From the NCBI GenBank assembly GCA_012510865.1, contig JAAZHF010000187.1, positions 1-12,430 of the forward strand: a DNA stretch of 12,430 bases, read 5' to 3'. Positions within the stretch are counted from its first letter, which is position 1. Every line of letters begins with the position of its first letter. The translations under genes and the position numbers were made by a program. The DNA is from Gammaproteobacteria bacterium (GTDB lineage Bacteria > Pseudomonadota > Gammaproteobacteria > Xanthomonadales > Xanthomonadaceae). Below, piece by piece: positions 6,849 through 12,430 of the stretch. Below the pieces are notes generated by a model. The model saw nothing but the letters and a program-made list of their open reading frames with translations, searched no databases and had not been told where the DNA came from.

Positions 6849-7876
6849 GCGGCAGCTGGAAGCAGCGCCGGGAAGGCGGCGGGCTGTTCGCGCTGTGGCT
6901 GATCCGCAGCTTCAGCCTGGTCGGCGGGCGCCGCCTGTCGCGCCTGCTCCTGTATCCGATCACGCTGTACTTCCTGGCCCGGCGGGGCGAGGAGCGGCGC
7001 GATTCGCGCGCCTACCTGTCGCGCGTGCTCGGCCGGCCCGCGCGCCTGGCCGACGTGGCCCGCCACATCCACACGTTCGCCGCGACCATCCTCGACCGCG
7101 TGTTCCTGCTCGGCGGCGACATGGACCGCTTCGACATCCGCGTGCGTGGACTGGAGTCGCTGCACGACGCGCTCGACCGCGGCCGGGGCGTGCTTGTGTT
7201 CGGCTCGCACCTGGGCAGCTTCGAGGTGCTGCGCGTGCTCGGGCGCAGGCGCCCGGAGCAGGTGATCCGCGTGGTGCTCGACAAGGCGCACAGCCCCGCC
7301 ATCACCCGGCTCCTGGACGCGCTCAACCCGGAGATCGCCGCCTCGGTGATCGACGCTTCGCAGGACGGCCCGGCGATCATGTTCGAGATCCAGAAGGCGG
7401 CCTCCGAGGGTGCGCTGGTGGCGCTGCTGGTGGACCGTACGCAGCCCGGCGGCGAGGCCATGCCGGCGCCGTTCCTCGGCGAGGACGCGCCGTTCCCGGT
7501 CGCGCCCTGGCTGCTGGCGTCGGTGCTGCAGGTGCCGGTGCAGCTGGCGTTCGGCCTCTATCGCGGCGGCAACCGCTACGATCTGGTGTTCGAGGACTTC
7601 AGCGACGGGCTGGCGATCCCGCGGCGCGAGCGCGCGGCCGCGATCCCGGCGCTCATCCGCCGTTACGCGCGGCGGCTGGAGCATCACGTGCGCGATGCAC
7701 CGTTCAACTGGTTCAATTTCTATGACTTCTGGGGCGACCGTGGGCAGAGCCGAAGCCAGCAGGATCCGGAGCCGCGCGGGGCAGCGCCGGGCGAGGCGCG
7801 GGACGGCCGGCTGGACCGCCGTCCTGCTGGCGGCGATGGCGCTGCCGTCGGCCGCGCAGCCGGGGGCGGTGGATAG
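6845..7876 (+). CDS. LpxL/COG4261-type acyltransferase with read-through tail
   Basis: A 343-residue member of the lysophospholipid/lipid A acyltransferase superfamily. SHLGSFE (121-127) gives the HX4E catalytic pair H122/E127, and VALLVDRT (192-199) is the second conserved block. It probably attaches the polyene or a fatty chain to a lipid carrier at the inner membrane. In enterobacterial APE loci this domain is often fused behind a glycosyltransferase; here it stands alone. Family members usually end just after NWFNFYDFW (288-296). This one runs 47 residues further as a Gly/Arg/Asp-rich tail with no predicted fold, because no stop codon occurs. That tail is encoded by DNA that in another frame encodes the start and signal peptide of the LolA-like protein, an overlap of about 155 nt. 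Its own start overlaps the upstream stop (ATGA). Confidence 0.87.
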   Translation: MSGSWKQRREGGGLFALWLIRSFSLVGGRRLSRLLLYPITLYFLARRGEERRDSRAYLSRVLGRPARLADVARHIHTFAATILDRVFLLGGDMDRFDIRVRGLESLHDALDRGRGVLVFGSHLGSFEVLRVLGRRRPEQVIRVVLDKAHSPAITRLLDALNPEIAASVIDASQDGPAIMFEIQKAASEGALVALLVDRTQPGGEAMPAPFLGEDAPFPVAPWLLASVLQVPVQLAFGLYRGGNRYDLVFEDFSDGLAIPRRERAAAIPALIRRYARRLEHHVRDAPFNWFNFYDFWGDRGQSRSQQDPEPRGAAPGEARDGRLDRRPAGGDGAAVGRAAGGGG

Positions 7877-8444
7877 CGCCTGGATCCTGCAGCGGCTGGC
7901 GCGCCCGGCGCCGGTGAGCACGCCCTTCGTCGAACTGCGCGGCTCGGCGCTGCTGAAGGAGCCGCTGCGCATCGAGGGCGAGTACGCGCGCCTCGACGAT
8001 GCGACGCTGGTGCGCAGGGTGCGCACGCCCTACGCCGAAACCACCACCATCCGCGGCGACCAGGCGACGATCGTGCGCGGGAACCGGTCTCCGCGGACCT
8101 TCGCCCTGTCGCGCGCGCCCGAGCTCGCCGGGCTCCAGGCCAGCTTCGGCGCGCTGCTGGCCGGCGACGCCGCGGCGCTGGAGCGCGACTACCGGATCCA
8201 GGCCGACGGTACCCGCGCCGACTGGACGCTGGTGCTGGAGCCGCGCGCGGCGGCGATGGCCGCGCGCGTGGCCGACATCACCCTGCGCGGGCGCGGCGCC
8301 GAGCTGCGCTGCATCGAGACGCGCCCCGTCGAGGGCGAACTGCAGCGCACCCTGCTCGCGGGCGCCGCGCGGGCCGCGGTCGAAGCCGGCGCGGGCGCCG
8401 ACCACCAGGCCCTGTGCCGCGAGCCGGGCGCCGCCGCCCGATGA
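7722..8444 (+). CDS. LolA-like periplasmic carrier of APE loci
   Basis: About 240 residues. A basic n-region (RIRSRAGQRRARR) leads into the hydrophobic TAVLLAAMALPSAAQ, a signal peptide likely cleaved near residue 45, so the mature protein is periplasmic. The mature part (SAWILQRLARPAPVSTPFVELRGSALLKEPL onward) follows the LolA-related pattern of APE clusters, ending with CIETRPVEGELQRTLLAGAARAA. Such proteins are thought to shuttle the polyene lipid across the periplasm, as LolA does lipoproteins. Start choice is uncertain: ATG 7722 or GTG 7740, both inside the preceding acyltransferase gene. The next in-frame ATG would remove most of the signal peptide. The GTG has only a weak GGGGC behind it. 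The stop overlaps the exporter start (ATGA). Confidence 0.82.
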   Translation: MTSGATVGRAEASRIRSRAGQRRARRGTAGWTAVLLAAMALPSAAQPGAVDSAWILQRLARPAPVSTPFVELRGSALLKEPLRIEGEYARLDDATLVRRVRTPYAETTTIRGDQATIVRGNRSPRTFALSRAPELAGLQASFGALLAGDAAALERDYRIQADGTRADWTLVLEPRAAAMAARVADITLRGRGAELRCIETRPVEGELQRTLLAGAARAAVEAGAGADHQALCREPGAAAR

Positions 8445-10765
8445 GTCCCGCGCGCCGCACGGTGCTCGCGCTGCTGTGGCTGGCGGCGCTGCTGGTCGCG
8501 GGCTGGCTCGTCGGCCAGCGACTGGAGCTGAGCGGCGACCTGCGCCGCTTCATGCCCGAGCCGCGGACGCCGGCGCAGGCGCTGCTGGTGGACGAGCTCG
8601 GGGACGGACCCGGCGCGCGGCTGCTGCTGGTGTCGCTCTCGGGGGCGGCGCCGGACGCATTGGCGGCCCAGTCGCGCGCGCTGGCGGCAGCGCTGGCCGA
8701 CGATCCCGGCTTCGAATTCGTGGCCAACGGAGGCGAAGCCGGCCTGGATGCGGTGCCGGACGCGCTGCGCCCCTACCGCTACCTGCTGTCGCCCAGGCTG
8801 GACGGGCAGGCGCTGGACGCAGCCTACCTGGGCGAACAGCTCGACGAGCGGCTGCAGGACCTCGGCTCGCCGATGGCCGCGCTGGTCGAGCCGCTGCTTC
8901 CCGCCGACCCCACGCTGGAGATGCTCGCGGTCGCCGAGGCCTGGCAGCCGAAGGCGGCGCCACGGCGGCTGCACGGCGTGTGGTTCGACGCCGCGGGCAG
9001 CGAAGCCCTGCTGCTGCTGCAGACCCGCGCCGCCGGCTTCGACCCGAGCGCGCAGCAGCGCGCCTACGACGCCGTGCACGAGGCGTTCGCGGCCGTCGCC
9101 GGGGACAGCGGCGCGCGGCTGCGGATGGCCGGGCCCGGCGCGTTCTCGGTGGAGATCGGCGGCCGCACCGCGCGCGAGGCGCAGTGGATCGGGACCGTCG
9201 ACACCATCGGCCTGGTCCTGCTGCTGTTCGTGGCCTACCGCAGCTGGCGTGCGCCGCTGCTTGGCGTGCTGCCGCTCGCGACCGCGGGCCTGGCCGGGCT
9301 CGGCGCGGTCGCCGTCGGCTTCGAGGCGGTGCACGGGATCACGGTCGCCTTCGGCTTCACGCTGATCGGCGTGGTGCAGGACTACCCGATCCACTTCCTG
9401 AGCCAGCAACGGGCGGGGATCAGCCCGCGCGACAACGTGCGCGCGCTCTGGCCGGCGCTGGTGACGGGCGTGGTCGCGACCTGCATCGCCTACCTGACCT
9501 TCCTGTTCTCCGGCGTCGACGGGCTGCGGCAGCTGGCGGTGTTCACCATCAGCGCGCTGGCGGCGGCGGCGCTGGCGACGCGCTTCGGATTGCCGCCGCT
9601 GGTCGATCCGGCGCCGCGCGACCTCGCCGGCTCGGCCTTCCTGCAGGGCCTGTGGGCGCGCATCCAGCGCCTGCCGCGGCCGCGCTGGTCGCTGCTGCTG
9701 CTGGCCGCGGCCTGCCTGGCGGTGATCGCCTCGGCACGCGGACCGTTCTGGGAGAACGACCTGTCGCGGCTGACCCCCGTTCCCGCGGACGGGATGGCGC
9801 TGGACGCGCGCCTGCGCGAGGAGCTGGGCGCGCCCGACGTGCGCTACGTGCTGGTGCTCCGGCGCGCCGACGCGGACGCCGCGCTGGCCGCGGCCGAGGC
9901 CCTGCAGCCGCGCCTGGACGCGCTGGTCGCGGAGGGTGCGCTCGGCGGCTACGACAGCGCCGCGCGCTACCTGCCGTCGGTGGCCACGCAGCGCGCGCGG
10001 CAGCAGTCGCTGCCTGCGCCGGCCGAGCTCCGCGCCGCGCTCGCCGGGGCGCTCGCCGACTCCCCGTTCCGGGCCGACGCGTTCGCGCCCTTCCTTCGCG
10101 ACGTCGAGCGCGCGCGCACGGCCGCGCCCCTGCGCCCGGCCGACCTGGCCGGGACCCCGCTGGCGGCCACCGTCGGGGGCCTGCTGTTGCAGGGGGCGGA
10201 CGGCGCCACCGCCCTGGTCTCGCTCAGCGGACTGGCCGACGTCGGCGCGGTCGCGCGCGCGGCCGACGATGCCGGCGGCGAACTGCTCGACATGAAGGCG
10301 GCCTCGGAGTCGCTCGTCGCGGAATACCGCGGCCGCGTGCTCGCGGCCCTGGCGGTGGCGACGCTGCTGCTCGCGGCCACGGTGTGGATCGCGCTGCGGG
10401 CGCCGGGTCGCGTGTTGCGCGTGCTGCTGCCAATGGCCCTGACCACGCTGGTGGTGCTCGCGGTGCTGCGCGGATCGGGCGTCGAACTCAACCTGTTCCA
10501 CCTCGTGGCGCTGATCCTGGCCGCGGGGCTCGGACTGGACTACGCCCTGTTCTTCGAGCACGCCGGCGACCGCCGCGCCGACCAGGTGCGGACCCTGCAC
10601 GCCGTTCTGGTCTGCAGCCTGATGACGCTGCTGGTGTTCAGCCTGCTCGCGCTGTCGTCGATCCCGGTGCTGCGGGCCATCGGCAGCACGGTGGCCGTCG
10701 GCGTGCTGTCCAACTTCGTGCTCGCGCTCCTCGTCTCCCGCCACCACGCCAGGGACCCGGCATGA
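8441..10765 (+). CDS. MMPL/RND-type exporter of aryl-polyene lipids
   Basis: A 774-residue inner-membrane exporter with the two-fold repeat of the MMPL/RND superfamily. TM1 is at about 7-25, followed by a periplasmic domain (about 27-245), then a five-helix bundle (about 250-385). TM7 is at about 415-430, a second periplasmic domain spans about 435-625, and a final bundle covers about 632-768. Each half carries a conserved charged motif in TM4 and TM10: GVVQDYPIHF (310-319, D314) and GLGLDYALFF (696-705, D700), the likely proton-relay aspartates. Its place between a LolA-like carrier and a dehydratase matches the predicted exporter of APE loci. It probably extracts the finished pigment lipid from the inner membrane and passes it to the LolA-like protein. 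Both ends overlap neighbours by ATGA. Confidence 0.92.
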   Translation: MSPARRTVLALLWLAALLVAGWLVGQRLELSGDLRRFMPEPRTPAQALLVDELGDGPGARLLLVSLSGAAPDALAAQSRALAAALADDPGFEFVANGGEAGLDAVPDALRPYRYLLSPRLDGQALDAAYLGEQLDERLQDLGSPMAALVEPLLPADPTLEMLAVAEAWQPKAAPRRLHGVWFDAAGSEALLLLQTRAAGFDPSAQQRAYDAVHEAFAAVAGDSGARLRMAGPGAFSVEIGGRTAREAQWIGTVDTIGLVLLLFVAYRSWRAPLLGVLPLATAGLAGLGAVAVGFEAVHGITVAFGFTLIGVVQDYPIHFLSQQRAGISPRDNVRALWPALVTGVVATCIAYLTFLFSGVDGLRQLAVFTISALAAAALATRFGLPPLVDPAPRDLAGSAFLQGLWARIQRLPRPRWSLLLLAAACLAVIASARGPFWENDLSRLTPVPADGMALDARLREELGAPDVRYVLVLRRADADAALAAAEALQPRLDALVAEGALGGYDSAARYLPSVATQRARQQSLPAPAELRAALAGALADSPFRADAFAPFLRDVERARTAAPLRPADLAGTPLAATVGGLLLQGADGATALVSLSGLADVGAVARAADDAGGELLDMKAASESLVAEYRGRVLAALAVATLLLAATVWIALRAPGRVLRVLLPMALTTLVVLAVLRGSGVELNLFHLVALILAAGLGLDYALFFEHAGDRRADQVRTLHAVLVCSLMTLLVFSLLALSSIPVLRAIGSTVAVGVLSNFVLALLVSRHHARDPA

Positions 10766-11208
10766 TCCCGCGCCACGAACTCGCCGGCCTCGTGCCCCAC
10801 CAGGGCGCGATGTGCCTCTGGGACGAGGTGCTCGAGTGGGACCCCGGGCGGATCCGGCTTCGCGCCACCGGCCACCGCGACCCCGCGCACCCGCTGCGCA
10901 GCGGCGGGATGCTGCGCGCGGTGCACCTGTGCGAGTTCGGCGCACAGGCGATGGCGGTCCACGGCGGGCTGCGTGCGCGCGGCGCCGGCGGCGGCGTGCG
11001 ACCGGGCGTCCTCGTCGCCCTGCGCGGCGTGGCCCTGCACTGCGCGCGCATCGACGACCTTCCGGGCGCGCTCGAGGGCGAGGCCGAGCTCCTGCTCGAG
11101 GGCGGGTCCAGCCAGCAGTACGGGTTCCGGATCCACCACGCCGGCGAGCTCCTGGCGGAGGGCCGCGCCGCGGTGATGCTCGCACCGACCGCGGCCGAGC
11201 CGCGATAA
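10762..11208 (+). CDS. ApeP-like 3-hydroxyacyl-ACP dehydratase
   Basis: A 148-residue hot-dog dehydratase of the COG4706/ApeP kind. Conserved features are LVPHQGAMCLWDEV (10-23, with candidate catalytic His13), HPLRSGGMLRAVHLCEFGAQAMAVHG (43-68, with Glu58), RPGVLVALRGV (80-90), and GGSSQQYGFRIHHAGELLAEGRAAV near the end. In APE synthesis it is the partner dehydratase to the short ApeI-like protein, removing water from hydroxyacyl-ACP in each elongation round. It overlaps the exporter stop by ATGA, so coupling is likely. Its TAA stop forms part of the -10-like GATAAT in front of the fabG-like gene. Many homologues start the same way (MIPRHELAGLVPH), which supports the start. Confidence 0.9.
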   Translation: MIPRHELAGLVPHQGAMCLWDEVLEWDPGRIRLRATGHRDPAHPLRSGGMLRAVHLCEFGAQAMAVHGGLRARGAGGGVRPGVLVALRGVALHCARIDDLPGALEGEAELLLEGGSSQQYGFRIHHAGELLAEGRAAVMLAPTAAEPR

Positions 11209-11209
11209 T
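11204..11209 (+). promoter_or_regulatory. Putative -10 element before the fabG-like gene
   Basis: GATAAT matches the -10 consensus at five of six positions and ends 6 bases before the ATG at 11216. It overlaps the TAA stop of the ApeP-like gene. The 7-base gap has no Shine-Dalgarno, so the reductase is translated either by re-initiation or from a leaderless transcript started here. No -35 is evident. Confidence 0.35.
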
Positions 11210-11215
11210 CGGCGC

Positions 11216-11956
11216 ATGGACACGTACGGACGCCACCCGCGGCGCGCGCTGGTCACCGGCGGCAGCGGCGACCTCGGCGGCGCGATCTGCCGCCAGCTGG
11301 CCGCGGACGGCTACCACGTGGTCGTCCACGCGAATTCCAACCGGGAGCGCGCCGAAGCCGTCGTCGAGGCGATCGCTGCCGCCGGCGGCAGCGCCGAGGC
11401 GGTGGCCTTCGACGTGGCCGACGGCGCCGCCACCGCGGCCGCGATGGACGCACTGCTGGAGCACGGTCCCGTGCACGCCGTGGTCAACAACGCCGGCATC
11501 CACGACGATGCGCCGATGGCGGGCATGGACGAGGCCCGCTGGAGGCGCGTCATCGATGTCTCGCTGCACGGGTTCTTCCACGTCACGCGCCCGCTGCTGC
11601 TGCCCATGGCGCGCGCGCGCTGGGGGCGCATCGTCAGCGTCTCGAGCGTGGCGGCGGTGCTCGGCAACCGCGGGCAGAGCAACTACGCCGCGGCCAAGGC
11701 CGCCCTCCACGGCGCGTCGAAGTCGCTCGCGCGGGAGATGGCCAGCCGCGGGATCACCGTCAACGTGGTCGCGCCGGGGGTGGTCGCCGGGCGCATGGCC
11801 GACGACGCCTTCCCGCCCGCGCTCGTGAAACAGATGGTGCCCGCGGGCCGCGCCGGCTCGCCGGAGGAGGTCGCCGCGGTGGTGGGGTTCCTGTGCTCGG
11901 ACGCCGCCAGCTACGTCACCGGGCAGGTCATCGGGGTGAACGGCGGCATGGCCTGA
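11216..11956 (+). CDS. fabG: FabG-like 3-ketoacyl-ACP reductase of APE synthesis (ApeQ-like)
   Basis: A 246-residue classical short-chain dehydrogenase/reductase. It has the nucleotide-binding TGGSGDLG (14-21), NNAG (91-94), catalytic Ser144, and Y157xxxK161. The C-terminal PGRxGSPEEVA-type segment (209-220, here PAGRAGSPEEVA) with TGQVIGVNGGMA (235-246) is typical of FabG. It would reduce the 3-keto group of the growing aryl polyene on the ACP with NADPH. The usual catalytic-tetrad Asn (as in VIxxNLxG) is replaced by Ser116 in RVIDVSLHGFF. It is the last gene of the plus-strand series. A ketosynthase often accompanies this gene in APE loci, but an unrelated lipoprotein follows here. The general fatty-acid fabG is presumably elsewhere, so the symbol denotes the family, not the housekeeping gene. 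Confidence 0.92.
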   Translation: MDTYGRHPRRALVTGGSGDLGGAICRQLAADGYHVVVHANSNRERAEAVVEAIAAAGGSAEAVAFDVADGAATAAAMDALLEHGPVHAVVNNAGIHDDAPMAGMDEARWRRVIDVSLHGFFHVTRPLLLPMARARWGRIVSVSSVAAVLGNRGQSNYAAAKAALHGASKSLAREMASRGITVNVVAPGVVAGRMADDAFPPALVKQMVPAGRAGSPEEVAAVVGFLCSDAASYVTGQVIGVNGGMA

Positions 11957-11970
11957 GGCCGGGGTGGGGG

Positions 11971-11989
11971 CCCGCGCCAGTGACGCGGG
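11971..11989 (+). terminator. Possible terminator hairpin after the fabG-like gene
   Basis: CCCGCG (11971-11976) pairs with CGCGGG (11984-11989) across a 7-base loop, 14 bases past the reductase stop. Only ATTCATCC follows, so the T-run is poor. A 10-bp palindrome CATCCGGATG (11993-12002) lies immediately after. Together they mark the likely end of the operon, but with weak signals. Confidence 0.4.
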
Positions 11990-12042
11990 ATTCATCCGGA
12001 TGCGAGGATGATCGGGATCCAGACCGCCACGGGGGGCCACCC

Positions 12043-12430
12043 ATGAGTCCAGTCCGCATGCTCCAGGTCGTTGCCGCAGGCGCCGTGCTGTTGCTCGCCG
12101 GCTGCGCGACCTCGCACATCCTCACCGGTACGCCGCGGCCACCGATCGATCCGTCGCAGGTGCGCGTGTACTACGGCTCGCCGGGCGTCCCCTATGAAGA
12201 GATCGCCCTGCTGGAGACGTCCAGCGGCGCCTTCACCTACGGCGAGCAGAACAAGACCGATTTGGTGATGCGCAAGCTGCGCGAGGAAGCGGCGTCGCTG
12301 GGTGCCAACGGCATCCTGTTCCAGGGCACCGCCGACGGCCATGGCGGCGGCGGCGTCAGCGTCGGCGCCGGCACCGGCCGCTTCGGCGGGCGCAGCTACA
12401 CCAGCGGGGGCGTCGGCGTGAACATCAGCC
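12043..12430 (+). CDS. Uncharacterised lipoprotein, 5' part (cut by window edge)
   Basis: An open frame of 129 codons with no stop before the window ends. Residues 1-20 form a lipoprotein signal (MSPVRMLQVVAAGAVLLLAG) with lipobox LLAG followed by Cys21, so the mature protein should be acylated and membrane-anchored. The residue after Cys is Ala, which does not signal inner-membrane retention, so outer-membrane sorting is expected. A folded segment follows (VRVYYGSPGVPYEEIALLETSS, then MRKLREEAASLGANGILFQG). After that the sequence turns Gly/Ser-rich (GHGGGGVSVGAGTGRFGGRSYTSGGVGV). I do not recognise a function; the folded part resembles small periplasmic lipoproteins that sort by a YxxIA...LGANG pattern. 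It has no link by sequence to the pigment genes and is separated from them by 86 bp. Confidence 0.75.
   Translation, partial: MSPVRMLQVVAAGAVLLLAGCATSHILTGTPRPPIDPSQVRVYYGSPGVPYEEIALLETSSGAFTYGEQNKTDLVMRKLREEAASLGANGILFQGTADGHGGGGVSVGAGTGRFGGRSYTSGGVGVNIS

Noticed and set aside
5597-8026. 809-codon minus-strand open frame opposite the acyltransferase and dehydratase genes
   Set aside because: Low-complexity Arg/Ala/Gln-rich translation, no start context, and it lies entirely opposite genes with clear family motifs.
7999-11208. 1069-codon plus-strand open frame spanning the exporter and the ApeP-like gene
   Set aside because: Its first part is an out-of-frame reading of the LolA-like and exporter genes; only its last 148 codons are the real ApeP-like gene starting at 10762. 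It is not a fusion protein.
8189-12040. 1283-codon open frame on the minus strand opposite the exporter, dehydratase and reductase genes
   Set aside because: It is antisense to four well-supported genes. Its product is dominated by Arg, Gln, Gly and His with no domain, the usual artefact of GC-rich third positions.

Overview
The window is very GC-rich DNA (third codon positions almost always G or C) from a gammaproteobacterium. It most likely belongs to the Xanthomonadaceae (a Lysobacter, Luteimonas or Xanthomonas relative). The reasons are a XanB2-type chorismatase divergent from a XanC-type acyl carrier protein, which is the hallmark of xanthomonadin/aryl-polyene (APE) pigment loci in this family, and a REP-like palindrome TGTGGGAGC/GCTCCCACA. 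The assignment rests on protein motifs read by eye; no database search was possible.

Left part (1-3396), all on the minus strand. First comes the 5' end of aroE (shikimate dehydrogenase, cut by the window edge), then hemB (5-aminolevulinate dehydratase of the cysteine-free, Mg-dependent type). A strong intrinsic terminator follows (1321-1348). Beyond it lies a translationally coupled pair of secreted proteins: a small protein resembling the 'post-PEP-CTERM-1' family, and a 535-residue HEXXH metallopeptidase with a PA domain lying between the zinc motif and a candidate third zinc ligand.

Right part (3596-11956) is a xanthomonadin/APE locus. xanB2 (minus strand) makes hydroxybenzoate from chorismate. 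Divergent from it, a tightly packed plus-strand series encodes xanC (ACP), a COG4648-type membrane protein, a PlsC-like acyltransferase, an ApeI-like dehydratase, an LpxL/COG4261-like acyltransferase, a LolA-like periplasmic carrier, an MMPL exporter, an ApeP-like dehydratase and a FabG-like ketoreductase. Three junctions are ATGA overlaps, and one pair overlaps by about 155 nt. In this pathway an aryl starter on the ACP is extended, reduced and dehydrated into a conjugated polyene, which is then attached to a lipid and exported to the outer membrane. This locus carries reduction, dehydration, acyl transfer and export. It has no ketosynthase, chain-length factor, starter-activating AMP ligase, thioesterase or glycosyltransferase, so these must lie elsewhere or the pathway is broken.

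Right edge (12043-12430): the 5' part of an unrelated lipoprotein gene with a glycine-rich distal region.

The most notable observations are the incomplete APE locus, the acyltransferase/LolA overlap with a read-through tail, and three genes (hemB, the PlsC-like gene, the fabG-like gene) in which a -10-like hexamer ends exactly 6 nt before the ATG with no Shine-Dalgarno, suggesting leaderless starts.
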